The position numbers and the translations under genes are program-made. Under the pieces are notes generated by a model. The model worked only from the letters and a program-made list of their open reading frames with translations, was not told where the DNA came from and ran no database searches. From Comamonas sp. lk (GTDB lineage Bacteria > Pseudomonadota > Gammaproteobacteria > Burkholderiales > Burkholderiaceae_C), in the NCBI GenBank assembly GCA_945925985.1, contig CAMELV010000006.1:62001-126000 (forward strand): a stretch of 64,000 nt of DNA. The letters are read 5' to 3'. This document shows positions 29,663 through 39,070 of the stretch, in pieces. The first letter of the stretch is position 1. Every line of letters starts with the position of its first letter.

Positions 29663-31242
29663 GGCTGGCCGCGCTCCAGGTCGCGCAGCTTGAAGCGCTG
29701 AATCTTGCCGGTGGCGGTCTTGGGCAGCTCGGCCAGAAAAGCGATGCTGCGCGGGTATTTGTAGGGGGCCAGCCGTGTTTTCACAAAGGCCTGCAAGGCC
29801 TCTTCGCTCACCTGTTGCCCGGGTTTGAGCACCACAAACGCCTTGGTTTTGGTCAGGCCCTGTGCGTCGGGCATACCGATGACGGCGGCCTCCAGCACGG
29901 CCTCGTGCTGAACCAGGGTGGATTCGACCTCGAACGGCGACACATAAATGCCGCTGACCTTGAGCATGTCGTCGCTGCGGCCGGCGTAGGTGTAGCTGCC
30001 ATCGCTGTTGCGCACGTACTTGTCGCCGCTTTGGGTCCAGGCGCCCTGAAAGGTCTCGCGCGATTTGGCCCGGTTGCCCCAGTACATCAGCGCAGCGCTG
30101 GGGCCCTGGATGCAGAGGTCGCCAGTCTCCCCGTCGGCCACCGGGGCGCCGTTGTCACCGCGCAGCTCAATCAGGTATCCCAGCACCGGCCAGCCGGTGC
30201 TGCCGTAGCGCACCCGCCCGGGCTGGTTGGAGAGGTAGATGTGGAGCATTTCGGTCGAGCCGATGCCGTCAATCACGTCAACGCCCATCCTTGCCTTGAA
30301 GCGCTCACCCAGCTCGGCAGGCAGTGCCTCGCCGGCGGACGAGGCCAGCCGCAAGGCCACGGCCGAGCGCTCGGGCAGAGCGGGCGACGCCAGCATGCCG
30401 GCAAAGCCGGTCGGCGCGCCGAAAAACACCGTGGGCTTGATGCCACCGACCTCACCGCGCCAGCGCCGGAACGTGGCCTCGGGCGTGGGCCGCTCGGCCA
30501 TCAGCAGGGTGGTGGCGCCGACGCTTAAAGGAAAGCTAAGCGAGTTGCCCAGTCCGTAGGCAAAAAACAGCTTGGCGGCAGAAAAGCAAACGTCCTGTTC
30601 GGTTAGGCCGAGCACGGCTGTGCCGTAAAGCTCGGCCGTCCAGTAGGGGTTAGCCTGGCTGTGCAGCGTGCCCTTGGGCCTGCCCGTGGAGCCCGAGGAA
30701 TACAGCCAGAAGCCCGGGTCATCGGGGCCGGTGCCGGCCGGCGATGCCATTGGCGCGTGCAGCAGCAGCAGCGGTCCAAGGGCCTGCTCGCCGGCTTGAA
30801 GCGGCTGCGTCGGGCGCGACACCAGCACCTGCTTGACCTCGTGCGGTGCCAGCGCCAAGGCCTGGCGCAGCAGGGGCAGCAGCGCGGCGGAGACCAGCAC
30901 CGCCTGCGCCCGGCTGTGGCCCAGCATGTAGGCGTAGTCATCGGCGGTCAGCAGGGTGTTGACGGCCACCGGCACGATGCCAGCGTACAGCGCGCCCAGA
31001 AAACTCACCGGCCAGTCGCAGCAGTCGTGCATCAGCAGCAGCACCCGCTCTTCGCGGCGCAAGCCCAGCGCCAGCAGGGCGGCGGCCAGCTGGCGCTGCT
31101 GCTTGATCAGTTCACCGTAGCTCAAGGGCCCCTGGTCGTCGATGAAGGCGGCCTTGTCCGGCCGCGCGGCATTGCGCGCGATCAGGTGCTGGGCAAAGTT
31201 GAAGGGCGTACCTGGCTCGGCTGCTTTGGGTGATGTTTTCAT
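29659..31242 (-). CDS. bclA: Benzoate-CoA ligase family protein
   Basis: WLYSSGSTGRPKGTLHSQANPYWTAELYGTAVLGL, FSAAKLFFAYGLGNSLSFPLSVGATTLL, YAGRSDDMLKVSGIYVSPFEVE; adjacent to boxR/boxCBA. Confidence 0.92.
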   Translation of the reverse strand: MKTSPKAAEPGTPFNFAQHLIARNAARPDKAAFIDDQGPLSYGELIKQQRQLAAALLALGLRREERVLLLMHDCCDWPVSFLGALYAGIVPVAVNTLLTADDYAYMLGHSRAQAVLVSAALLPLLRQALALAPHEVKQVLVSRPTQPLQAGEQALGPLLLLHAPMASPAGTGPDDPGFWLYSSGSTGRPKGTLHSQANPYWTAELYGTAVLGLTEQDVCFSAAKLFFAYGLGNSLSFPLSVGATTLLMAERPTPEATFRRWRGEVGGIKPTVFFGAPTGFAGMLASPALPERSAVALRLASSAGEALPAELGERFKARMGVDVIDGIGSTEMLHIYLSNQPGRVRYGSTGWPVLGYLIELRGDNGAPVADGETGDLCIQGPSAALMYWGNRAKSRETFQGAWTQSGDKYVRNSDGSYTYAGRSDDMLKVSGIYVSPFEVESTLVQHEAVLEAAVIGMPDAQGLTKTKAFVVLKPGQQVSEEALQAFVKTRLAPYKYPRSIAFLAELPKTATGKIQRFKLRDLERGQP

Positions 31243-31321
31243 ACGCTAGCCCTTGTCGTCATTGAGGGACGGCTCGAGTCTGGGGTTGATTTGATGAACC
31301 GGCTTGTTGTTCTGACGAATA

Positions 31322-31335
31322 TGCATTATTGTGCG
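31322..31335. promoter_or_regulatory. BoxR-type operator TGCA-TTATTG-TGCG
   Basis: TGCA-N6-TGC motif in the bclA/boxR divergent region. Confidence 0.5.
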
Positions 31336-31369
31336 CGTGAAAGCTTAATCGTCGCCCCAAGCGCTGTCA

Positions 31370-31383
31370 AGCACTATATTGCA
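31370..31383. promoter_or_regulatory. BoxR-type operator TGCA-ATATAG-TGCT (minus strand)
   Basis: TGCA-N6-TGC motif just upstream of the boxR ATG at 31397. Confidence 0.5.
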
Positions 31384-31396
31384 TAAAATAGAGCCT

Positions 31397-32302
31397 ATGA
31401 ACCCAACTGCCATCGACGCGTCCAAGCCAGAAGGGGTGCCTAAAAACCCTTTCCTCGTCGCGCTCGGCGAGCGAACCCGTGCCCTGCGGGCCCGCCGCGG
31501 CATGACGCGCAAGGCGGTCGCGGTGGCGGCCGGTGTGTCGGAGCGGCACCTGGCCAACCTGGAATATGGTGAAGGCAATGCGTCTATTTTGGTGCTGCTG
31601 CAGGTGGCCGGCGCTTTGCAGTGCGCCCTGGCCGAGTTGATTGGTGATGTCACCACGCTGTCCCCCGAATGGCTGCTGATTCGCGACCTGCTGGGTCAGC
31701 AAGAGGAGGCGGCCTTGCGCCGGGTGCGCGTTGGCCTCGCCGCTATGTTGGGTGTTGGCCATGGCGCTGGTACCCAGGCCAGTGCGCGGGTGGCGCTGAT
31801 CGGCTTGCGTGGCGCCGGCAAGTCCACCCTGGGTCAGATGCTGGCGGCTGACCTCGGATTTCCCTTTGTCGAGCTCAGCCGCGAGATCGAAAAGCTCGCC
31901 GGTTGCAGCGTGGCTGAAATCCAGGCCCTGTACGGCGCCAACGCCTACCGCCGCTATGAGCGGCGCGCCTTGGAGGAGGCGATCCAGATTTACCCGGAGG
32001 CGGTGATCGCCACGCCGGGCGGGCTGGTGTCTGACCCCACCAATTTCAATGCACTGCTAGCCCATTGCAGCACGGTCTGGTTGCAGGCAGCGCCAGAGGA
32101 CCATATGAATCGCGTGGTGGCGCAGGGTGACACCCGGCCCATGGCAGCCAGCCGTGAAGCCATGGAAGACCTGAAGGGCATTCTTGCCGGGCGAGCGCCC
32201 TTTTATTCGAAAGCACAGCTGCTGATCGACACCAGCGCCCAACCGCTGGACGCTACCTTCTTGCTGTTGCGCGACAGGGTGCGGCAACTGCTGATGCCGT
32301 AA
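31397..32302 (+). CDS. boxR: BoxR-type regulator: XRE HTH fused to shikimate-kinase-like domain
   Basis: LGERTRALRARRGMTRKAVAVAAGVSERHLANLEYGEGNASILVLLQVA plus VALIGLRGAGKSTLGQMLAADLGFPFVELSREIEKLAG. Confidence 0.93.
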   Translation: MNPTAIDASKPEGVPKNPFLVALGERTRALRARRGMTRKAVAVAAGVSERHLANLEYGEGNASILVLLQVAGALQCALAELIGDVTTLSPEWLLIRDLLGQQEEAALRRVRVGLAAMLGVGHGAGTQASARVALIGLRGAGKSTLGQMLAADLGFPFVELSREIEKLAGCSVAEIQALYGANAYRRYERRALEEAIQIYPEAVIATPGGLVSDPTNFNALLAHCSTVWLQAAPEDHMNRVVAQGDTRPMAASREAMEDLKGILAGRAPFYSKAQLLIDTSAQPLDATFLLLRDRVRQLLMP

Positions 32303-32305
32303 AAA

Positions 32306-32319
32306 TGCATTAAAGTGCC
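32306..32319. promoter_or_regulatory. BoxR-type operator TGCA-TTAAAG-TGCC
   Basis: Third TGCA-N6-TGC motif, between boxR and boxC. Confidence 0.5.
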
Positions 32320-32414
32320 GGGCGACGAGATGATAAGCAATATAATTCAAATTCGCCCACCCTCCCCACCGACCTTGCATGCGATTGGCTATGCCCCATT
32401 AAAGTGACCAGACC

Positions 32415-34073
32415 ATGACCCATCCCAGCCGTGTCGAGTACCAGACCAACCCTTCCCAGTACAAGCACTGGCAGCTGAGCTTTGCCGGCCCAGTTGCCAC
32501 CCTGAAAGCTGACTTCGACGAAAACGCCGGCTTGCGTCCGGGGTACAAGCTCAAGCTCAACAGCTATGACCTGGGCGTGGACATTGAACTTAACGACGCC
32601 ATTCAGCGCATCCGCTTTGAGCACCCCGAGGTTCGCACTGTGGTGGTGGCCAGCGCCAAAGACAAAGTGTTCTGCTCAGGCGCCAACATCTTCATGCTGG
32701 GCGTCAGCAGCCATGCCTGGAAAGTGAACTTTTGCAAGTTCACCAATGAAACCCGCAACGGCCTGGAAGACTCCTCCCTACACAGTGGCCTCAAATTTCT
32801 GGCTGCCGTGAACGGCGCCTGCGCCGGAGGTGGCTACGAGCTGGCGCTGGCCTGCGACGAAATCATTCTGGTGGACGACCGCGCCAGTGCTGTCAGCCTG
32901 CCCGAGGTACCGCTGCTGGGCGTGCTGCCGGGTACCGGCGGCCTGACCCGGGTGACCGACAAAAAGCACGTGCGCCATGACCTGGCCGACATGTTCTGCA
33001 CCAGCGTTGAGGGGGTGCGTGGCCAGAAGGCCAAGGACTGGCGCCTGGTCGATCACATCGCCAAACCCCAGGTGTTTGCACAGACCGTGCAGCAGCGCGC
33101 CCTTGAACTGGCCGCGCAGAGCGACCGCCCCACTGACGGCCTTGGCGTGGCGCTGACCCCGCTCCAGCGCGTGACCGAGGCCGACGCCTTGCACTACACC
33201 CATGTGTCGGTGCAGATCGACCGCGCCAAGCGCACCGCCACCTGGACTGTGAAGGCGCCTGCAGCGCCTCAGCCCAGTGACATTGCCGGCATTGAGGCCG
33301 CTGGCGCTGCCTGGTACCCGCTGGCCATGGCGCGTGAACTCGAAGACGCTATTTTGCAGATGCGCACCAATGAGCTTGATATTGGCGTTTGGCTGATCAA
33401 GACCAAAGGCGATGCCGCCGCCGTGCTGGCGATGGACGGCACTCTGGTGGCGCACCAGAAGCACTGGCTGGTGCGCGAAACCATTGGCCTGCTGCGCCGC
33501 ACCTTCTCGCGGCTGGATGTGTCCTCGCGCAGCCTGTTCGCGCTGATCGAATCCGGCTCTTGTTTTGCCGGCACCCTGCTGGAGCTGTCGCTGGCCTGTG
33601 ACCGCAGCTACCACCTGGCGCTGCCGGACGATGCCGCGGCCGCCCCCAAGATCGCTGTGGGCGAGACCAATTTCGGCCTGTACCCGATGATCACCGGCCA
33701 AAGCCGCTTGCAACGTCGCTTTTACGACGAGCAGCCCGCGCTGGAGGCGGTGCGTGCCCAAGCCGGCCAGCCGCTGGACGCCGATGCCGCCTGGGCACTG
33801 GGCTTAGTCACCGCCAACCCGGACGATATCGACTGGGCTGACGAAATTCGTATCGCCGTTGAGGAGCGGGTGGCGATGTCGCCCGACGCCCTGACGGGGC
33901 TGGAAGCCAACCTGCGCTTCAATGGCCCCGAGAACATGTTCACCCGCATCTTTGGCCGCCTGAGCGCCTGGCAAAACTGGATCTTCCAGCGGCCCAACGC
34001 CGTGGGCGAGAAGGGTGCACTCAAGGTCTACGGCAAGGGCGACAAGGCCCAGTTCGACTGGCACCGCGTCTAA
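32415..34073 (+). CDS. boxC: 2,3-epoxybenzoyl-CoA dihydrolase / benzoyl-CoA-dihydrodiol lyase
   Basis: YQTNPSQYKHWQLSFAGPVATLKADFDENAGLRPGYKLKLNSYDLGVDIELNDAIQRIRFEHPEVRTVV; crotonase fold; order boxC-boxB-boxA. Confidence 0.95.
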   Translation: MTHPSRVEYQTNPSQYKHWQLSFAGPVATLKADFDENAGLRPGYKLKLNSYDLGVDIELNDAIQRIRFEHPEVRTVVVASAKDKVFCSGANIFMLGVSSHAWKVNFCKFTNETRNGLEDSSLHSGLKFLAAVNGACAGGGYELALACDEIILVDDRASAVSLPEVPLLGVLPGTGGLTRVTDKKHVRHDLADMFCTSVEGVRGQKAKDWRLVDHIAKPQVFAQTVQQRALELAAQSDRPTDGLGVALTPLQRVTEADALHYTHVSVQIDRAKRTATWTVKAPAAPQPSDIAGIEAAGAAWYPLAMARELEDAILQMRTNELDIGVWLIKTKGDAAAVLAMDGTLVAHQKHWLVRETIGLLRRTFSRLDVSSRSLFALIESGSCFAGTLLELSLACDRSYHLALPDDAAAAPKIAVGETNFGLYPMITGQSRLQRRFYDEQPALEAVRAQAGQPLDADAAWALGLVTANPDDIDWADEIRIAVEERVAMSPDALTGLEANLRFNGPENMFTRIFGRLSAWQNWIFQRPNAVGEKGALKVYGKGDKAQFDWHRV

Positions 34074-34118
34074 GCCCCTGCACCACAGCAGTCCGTTTGT
34101 TTTTAATTGGAGTTCCCC

Positions 34119-35546
34119 ATGTCCGGCATCAACTACAGCGAAAAAATCCCCAACAACGTCAACCTCAGCGACGACCGCACCCTGCAGCGGGCGCTGGAGC
34201 AGTGGCAGCCCAACTTCATCAACTGGTGGGACGACGTCGGCCCTGAAGGCTCGACCGACATGGATGTTTACCTGCGCACAGCGGTCAGCGTGGACCCGCA
34301 GGGATGGGCGCAATTCGGCCACGTCAAGATGCGCGACTACCGCTGGGGCATCTTCCTCAACCCCGGCGACGCCGAGCGCACCATCCACTTTGGCGACCAC
34401 AAGGGCGAAAAGGCCTGGCAGGACGTGCCCGGCGAGCACCGCGCCAACCTGCGCCGCATCATCGTCACACAAGGCGACACCGAGCCAGCCTCGGTGGAGC
34501 AGCAGCGTCACCTGGGCCTGACCGCGCCCAGCATGTACGACCTGCGCAACCTGTTTCAGATCAATGTGGAAGAAGGCCGCCACCTATGGGCCATGGTTTA
34601 CCTGTTGCACAAGCATTTTGGGCGTGATGGCCGCGAAGAGGCCGATGCCCTGCTCGAGCGGCGCAGCGGCGACCAGAACAACCCGCGCATTCTGGGCGCC
34701 TTCAACGAGGCCACACCCGACTGGCTGAGCTTCTTTATGTTCACCTACTTCACCGACCGTGACGGCAAGTACCAGCTGTGCGCGCTGGCCGAGAGCGCCT
34801 TTGACCCTTTGGCCCGCACCACCAAGTTCATGTTGACCGAGGAGGCCCACCACATGTTTGTGGGCGAATCCGGCATTTCCCGCATCATCTCCCGCACGGC
34901 GCAGAAGATGAACGAGCTCAAAACCGACGATGTCGGTAAGTTGCGTGCGGCTGGTGTGATCGATCTGCCCACCATCCAGCGTTACATCAACTTCCACTTC
35001 AGCGTCACCATTGACCTGTTTGGCTCCGACGAGTCCAGCAACGCCGCCATCTTTTACAGCTCTGGCCTCAAGGGCCGGTACGAGGAAGGCAAGCGCCTAG
35101 ACGACCACGTGCTCAAGGGCCAAACCTACAAGGTGCTGGAGTCGCGCGGCGGCCAGCTGGTGGACAAAGAAGTCCCCATGCTCAACGCCCTGAACGAGGT
35201 GCTGCGCGACGACTACATCAAGGATTCGGTGGCCGGCGTGGAGCGCTGGAACCGTGTGCTCGACAAGGCCGGCATCCCGGTCAAGCTCAAGGTGCCGCAC
35301 AAGGCCTTCCACCGCAATATTGGCGCCTTGTCGGGCATCAAGGTGTCGCCCGACGGGCGTGTGTTGTCCGAGGCCGAGTGGCAGGCCCGCGTCAACGAGT
35401 GGCTGCCCACCGGTGATGACCGCGCCTACGTGGCCAGCTTGATGGGTCGGGTGGTCGAACCCGGCAAGTTTGCCAACTGGATCGCGCCGCCGGTGATGGG
35501 CATCAACCGCCAGCCGGCGGACTTTGACTACGTCCGCTTCAACTGA
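34119..35546 (+). CDS. boxB: Benzoyl-CoA 2,3-epoxidase, oxygenase subunit BoxB
   Basis: [44 protein letters not shown]...; diiron carboxylate pattern [11 protein letters not shown]. Confidence 0.97.
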   Translation: MSGINYSEKIPNNVNLSDDRTLQRALEQWQPNFINWWDDVGPEGSTDMDVYLRTAVSVDPQGWAQFGHVKMRDYRWGIFLNPGDAERTIHFGDHKGEKAWQDVPGEHRANLRRIIVTQGDTEPASVEQQRHLGLTAPSMYDLRNLFQINVEEGRHLWAMVYLLHKHFGRDGREEADALLERRSGDQNNPRILGAFNEATPDWLSFFMFTYFTDRDGKYQLCALAESAFDPLARTTKFMLTEEAHHMFVGESGISRIISRTAQKMNELKTDDVGKLRAAGVIDLPTIQRYINFHFSVTIDLFGSDESSNAAIFYSSGLKGRYEEGKRLDDHVLKGQTYKVLESRGGQLVDKEVPMLNALNEVLRDDYIKDSVAGVERWNRVLDKAGIPVKLKVPHKAFHRNIGALSGIKVSPDGRVLSEAEWQARVNEWLPTGDDRAYVASLMGRVVEPGKFANWIAPPVMGINRQPADFDYVRFN

Positions 35547-35547
35547 C

Positions 35548-36759
35548 ATGAGCGCTGCGGCCGTGATCAGGCAGCACCTGATCGACCCCGAAATCTGCAT
35601 CCGCTGCAACACCTGCGAAGCCACCTGCCCGGTGGGTGCCGTCACGCATGACGACCGCAACTACGTGGTCGATGCCGACAAATGCAACTTCTGCATGGCC
35701 TGCATCCCGCCCTGTCCTACGGGGTCGATCGACAACTGGCGCGTCATGCCGCGGGTGCAGGCCTACAGCACCGCAGAGCAGCTGACCTGGGACGAGTTGC
35801 CGGTCGAGTTAAGCACCGACAACCTGGCTTCCACCCCTCAGGGCGGAGCCATCAGCAGCGCCCAGCACGGCGCCAGCCTGCCGCCCTGGTCGGCGGCGCA
35901 CGCCTACACCAACCTGTATGGCCCCAAAGCGGCGCAAACCAGCATCACCGGCACGGTGACCGGCAATGTGCGGGTGACCGATGCCGGCCACCAGTACGAC
36001 ACCCACCACATCGTGCTGGACTTTGGCCAGATGCCGATCCCGGTGCTGGAGGGCCAGTCGGTGGGCATCATCCCGCCTGGCACCGACGCCAGCGGGCGCA
36101 CCCACCATGCGCGCCAGTACTCGATCGCCAGCCCGCGCAACGGCGAGCGGCCTGGCTACAACAACCTGTCACTGACCATCAAGCGCGTGTTGGAAGACCA
36201 CCAGGGCCAGCCAGTGCGCGGTGTCGGCTCCAACTACATGTGCGACCTGAAGGTGGGTGACCAGGTGCAGGTGATCGGCCCGTTTGGCGCCAGCTTCCTG
36301 ATGCCGAACCACCCGCGCAGCCACATCGTGATGATCTGCACCGGCACCGGCAGTGCGCCGATGCGTGCCATGACAGAGTGGCGCCGGCGCCAGCGTGGCT
36401 CGGGCAAGTTCGAGGGCGGCCGGCTCATGCTTTTTTTTGGCGCTCGCACCCAACAGGAGCTGCCCTACTTTGGCCCCTTGCAGAACCTTCCCAAGGACTT
36501 TATCGACATCAACCTGGCTTTTTCGCGCACGCCGGGCGCGCCCAAACGCTATGTGCAGGACCTGATGCGCGAGCGCGCTGCTGACCTGGCCGCCCTGTTG
36601 GCTGACGGCAACGGCTACTTTTACGTGTGCGGCCTCAAAAGCATGGAAGAAGGCGTGATGATGGCCCTGCGCGATGTGGCCCAGGTGGCGGGGCTGAACT
36701 GGGACGCGCTGTCCGACGCCCTGCGCACCGAAGGTCGCCTGCACCTGGAAACCTATTGA
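35548..36759 (+). CDS. boxA: Benzoyl-CoA 2,3-epoxidase, reductase subunit BoxA
   Basis: Two 4Fe-4S motifs [12 protein letters not shown] and [12 protein letters not shown], ferredoxin-NADP reductase-like C-terminus. Confidence 0.97.
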   Translation: MSAAAVIRQHLIDPEICIRCNTCEATCPVGAVTHDDRNYVVDADKCNFCMACIPPCPTGSIDNWRVMPRVQAYSTAEQLTWDELPVELSTDNLASTPQGGAISSAQHGASLPPWSAAHAYTNLYGPKAAQTSITGTVTGNVRVTDAGHQYDTHHIVLDFGQMPIPVLEGQSVGIIPPGTDASGRTHHARQYSIASPRNGERPGYNNLSLTIKRVLEDHQGQPVRGVGSNYMCDLKVGDQVQVIGPFGASFLMPNHPRSHIVMICTGTGSAPMRAMTEWRRRQRGSGKFEGGRLMLFFGARTQQELPYFGPLQNLPKDFIDINLAFSRTPGAPKRYVQDLMRERAADLAALLADGNGYFYVCGLKSMEEGVMMALRDVAQVAGLNWDALSDALRTEGRLHLETY

Positions 36760-36799
36760 CCCTGCCCGGTCCCCACCTCAACTGCGCAAGCCCTCCGCC

Positions 36800-38002
36800 A
36801 TGAACCACGCTTACATCTGCGACGCGATACGTACCCCCATCGGCCGCTACGGTGGCGCCCTCAGCAGCGTGCGCACCGACGACCTGGGGGCCATCCCCAT
36901 CAAGGCCTTGATGGCGCGCAACCCGCAGGTGGACTGGGCCGCCGTCAGTGATGTGCTGTTCGGCTGCGCCAACCAGGCCGGGGAAGACAACCGCAACGTG
37001 GCCCACATGAGCAGCCTGCTGGCTGGCCTGCCGGTCGGTGTGCCGGGCGCCACCATCAACCGCCTTTGCGGTTCTGGTTTGGACGCAGTGGGCACAGCGG
37101 CGCGCGCCATCCGCTCGGGAGAGGCCAGTCTGATGATCGCCGGCGGCGTGGAGAGCATGAGCCGTGCCCCTTTTGTCATGCCCAAGATGGACAGCGCCTT
37201 TGGCCGTACCAACGCCGTCTACGACACCACCATTGGCTGGCGCTTTATCAACAAACTGATGAAAGACAAGTATGGCGTGGATGCCATGCCTGAGACTGCC
37301 GAGAACGTCGCCACGGATTTCGGAATTGGGCGTGAGGCACAAGACCTCATGGCGCTACGCTCGCAACTCAACGCCATCAAGGCCCAGCAAAGCGGCTGTT
37401 TTGAGACCGAGATCACGCCGGTCAGCATCCCCCAGAAAAAGGGCGATGCCATCCTGGTCAGCCGCGACGAACACCCGCGCGAGACCAGCCTGGAGGCGCT
37501 GGCCCGGCTCAAGGGCATCGTCCGGCCCGATGGCACAGTGACGGCGGGTAATGCCAGCGGCGTGAATGACGGCGCCTGCGCGCTGCTGCTGGCCGGGAAG
37601 GCCAGCGCCGCCCGGCATGGCTTGACCCCTCGGGCCCGGGTGGTCGGCATGGCCACAGCCGGCGTTCCGCCCCGCATCATGGGCATCGGCCCTGCGCCGG
37701 CCACGCAAAAGGTGCTGGCCCTGACCGGCCTTGGCTTGGCCCAGCTCGATGTGATTGAGCTCAACGAAGCCTTCGCCGCGCAGGGGCTGGCTGTGCTGCG
37801 TGAGCTTGGCCTGCCGGACGACGACCCGCGCGTCAACCCCTGGGGCGGCGCCATTGCGCTGGGTCACCCGCTGGGCGCCAGCGGCGCCCGTTTGGTGACG
37901 ACAGCGGTGAACCAGCTGCAGCGCAGCGGCGGCCGCTACGCGCTGTGCACCATGTGCATTGGTGTGGGCCAGGGCATTGCGCTGATCATTGAGCGGGTGT
38001 GA
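36800..38002 (+). CDS. pcaF: 3-oxoadipyl-CoA thiolase
   Basis: AYICDAIRTPIGRYGGALSSVRTDDLGAIPIKAL, NRLCGSGLDAVGTAARAI, GGVESMSRAPFVMPK. Confidence 0.93.
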   Translation: MNHAYICDAIRTPIGRYGGALSSVRTDDLGAIPIKALMARNPQVDWAAVSDVLFGCANQAGEDNRNVAHMSSLLAGLPVGVPGATINRLCGSGLDAVGTAARAIRSGEASLMIAGGVESMSRAPFVMPKMDSAFGRTNAVYDTTIGWRFINKLMKDKYGVDAMPETAENVATDFGIGREAQDLMALRSQLNAIKAQQSGCFETEITPVSIPQKKGDAILVSRDEHPRETSLEALARLKGIVRPDGTVTAGNASGVNDGACALLLAGKASAARHGLTPRARVVGMATAGVPPRIMGIGPAPATQKVLALTGLGLAQLDVIELNEAFAAQGLAVLRELGLPDDDPRVNPWGGAIALGHPLGASGARLVTTAVNQLQRSGGRYALCTMCIGVGQGIALIIERV

Positions 38003-38100
38003 CAACAATCGCCCTCTAGGCCACGTCCCTATTGGGTTTCTAGCTCCCGTTTTTGTAGCACTGTGTCATATGGCCTCCCGGTGCTTGGCAGCTGGGTGAC

Positions 38101-38140
38101 CTGACATGGAAACTTCATCGGGTTTTCATATCTCCGTCAT
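38101..38140 (+). promoter_or_regulatory. Putative PHO box array, four heptamers at 11-bp spacing
   Basis: CTGACAT-GGAA-ACTTCAT-CGGG-TTTTCAT-ATCT-CCGTCAT, ends 44 bp before the plcP-like start. Confidence 0.65.
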
Positions 38141-38183
38141 GGACCGTGTCTAGCATCTCCGGAATTCTACGGAGAGGCGAACC

Positions 38184-39047
38184 GTGACATTTGATAACCT
38201 GACCACTGACCGAAATCTGCGCACCGTCTGGATCTCCGACATCCACCTGGGTACACCGGGTTGCCAAGCCGAAGCGCTGCTGGCGTTTCTGAAGAGCACC
38301 GAATGCGAAACGCTTTACCTGGTGGGTGACATCATTGACGGCTGGCAGCTGCGACGCACTTGGTACTGGCCGCAGGAGCACAACGATATAGTTCAAAAAA
38401 TTCTGCGCAAGGCCCGCAAGGGAACGCGGGTGGTGTTTGTTCCAGGCAACCACGACGAGTTTGCCCGCAAATACCTGCAGCACAATTTCGGTGGCGTGGA
38501 TGTGGTGGAGGACTGCGTCCACACTCTGGCAGACGGCCGGCGCCTATGGGTAACCCACGGTGATTTGTACGATGGCGTGATCCAGTGCGCCAAGTGGCTG
38601 GCCTACGCCGGTGATATTGCCTATGAGTTCATCCTCAAGTTGAATCGCCGCTTTAACGCGCTGCGGGCGCACCTGGGCTTGCCCTACTGGAGTCTGTCCA
38701 AATACCTTAAGCTCAAGGTCAAGCGAGCGGTCAGCTACGTTAGCGACTTTGAAACCGCCGTGGCGCACGAAGCCCGACGGCGCGGTTTGGACGGCGTGGT
38801 CTGCGGACACATCCACCATGCAGAGATGCGCCAGATCGAGGGCGTGCTTTACTGTAACGACGGCGACTGGGTTGAAAGCCTGACGGCCTTGGTGGAGCAC
38901 CACGACGGTCGCCTAGAAATCCTGGACTTTGGGACGCAGGTCGCCTCGGCGAAGCAGCCGGTGCCGTTGCCGGTCCCGGTGACGGGCCTTGCCAGTGCGG
39001 CGCTGGAACAAGCCACGCATGGTACGCCCAGTGCGTCAAAAAGTTAG
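38184..39047 (+). CDS. PlcP-type calcineurin-like metallophosphoesterase (phospholipase C candidate; usually annotated UDP-2,3-diacylglucosamine diphosphatase)
   Basis: VWISDIHLGTPGCQAEALLAFL, YLVGDIIDGWQLRRTWYWPQEHNDIVQKILRKARKGTRVVFVPGNHDEFARKY, VCGHIHHAEMR. Confidence 0.8.
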   Translation: MTFDNLTTDRNLRTVWISDIHLGTPGCQAEALLAFLKSTECETLYLVGDIIDGWQLRRTWYWPQEHNDIVQKILRKARKGTRVVFVPGNHDEFARKYLQHNFGGVDVVEDCVHTLADGRRLWVTHGDLYDGVIQCAKWLAYAGDIAYEFILKLNRRFNALRAHLGLPYWSLSKYLKLKVKRAVSYVSDFETAVAHEARRRGLDGVVCGHIHHAEMRQIEGVLYCNDGDWVESLTALVEHHDGRLEILDFGTQVASAKQPVPLPVPVTGLASAALEQATHGTPSASKS

Positions 39048-39070
39048 CGACTGGTCGGACGTGACGCTGG

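Noticed and set aside
29566-30528. 320-aa plus-strand ORF antisense to benzoate-CoA ligase
   Set aside because: Shadow ORF of bclA with no domain signature
32778-33761. 327-aa minus-strand ORF antisense to boxC
   Set aside because: Shadow ORF of boxC with no domain signature
38184-39047. Annotation as lipid A enzyme LpxH
   Set aside because: The YWPQxHND and KARKGTR signatures and the PHO-box context fit PlcP-type phospholipase C better, though this needs phylogeny
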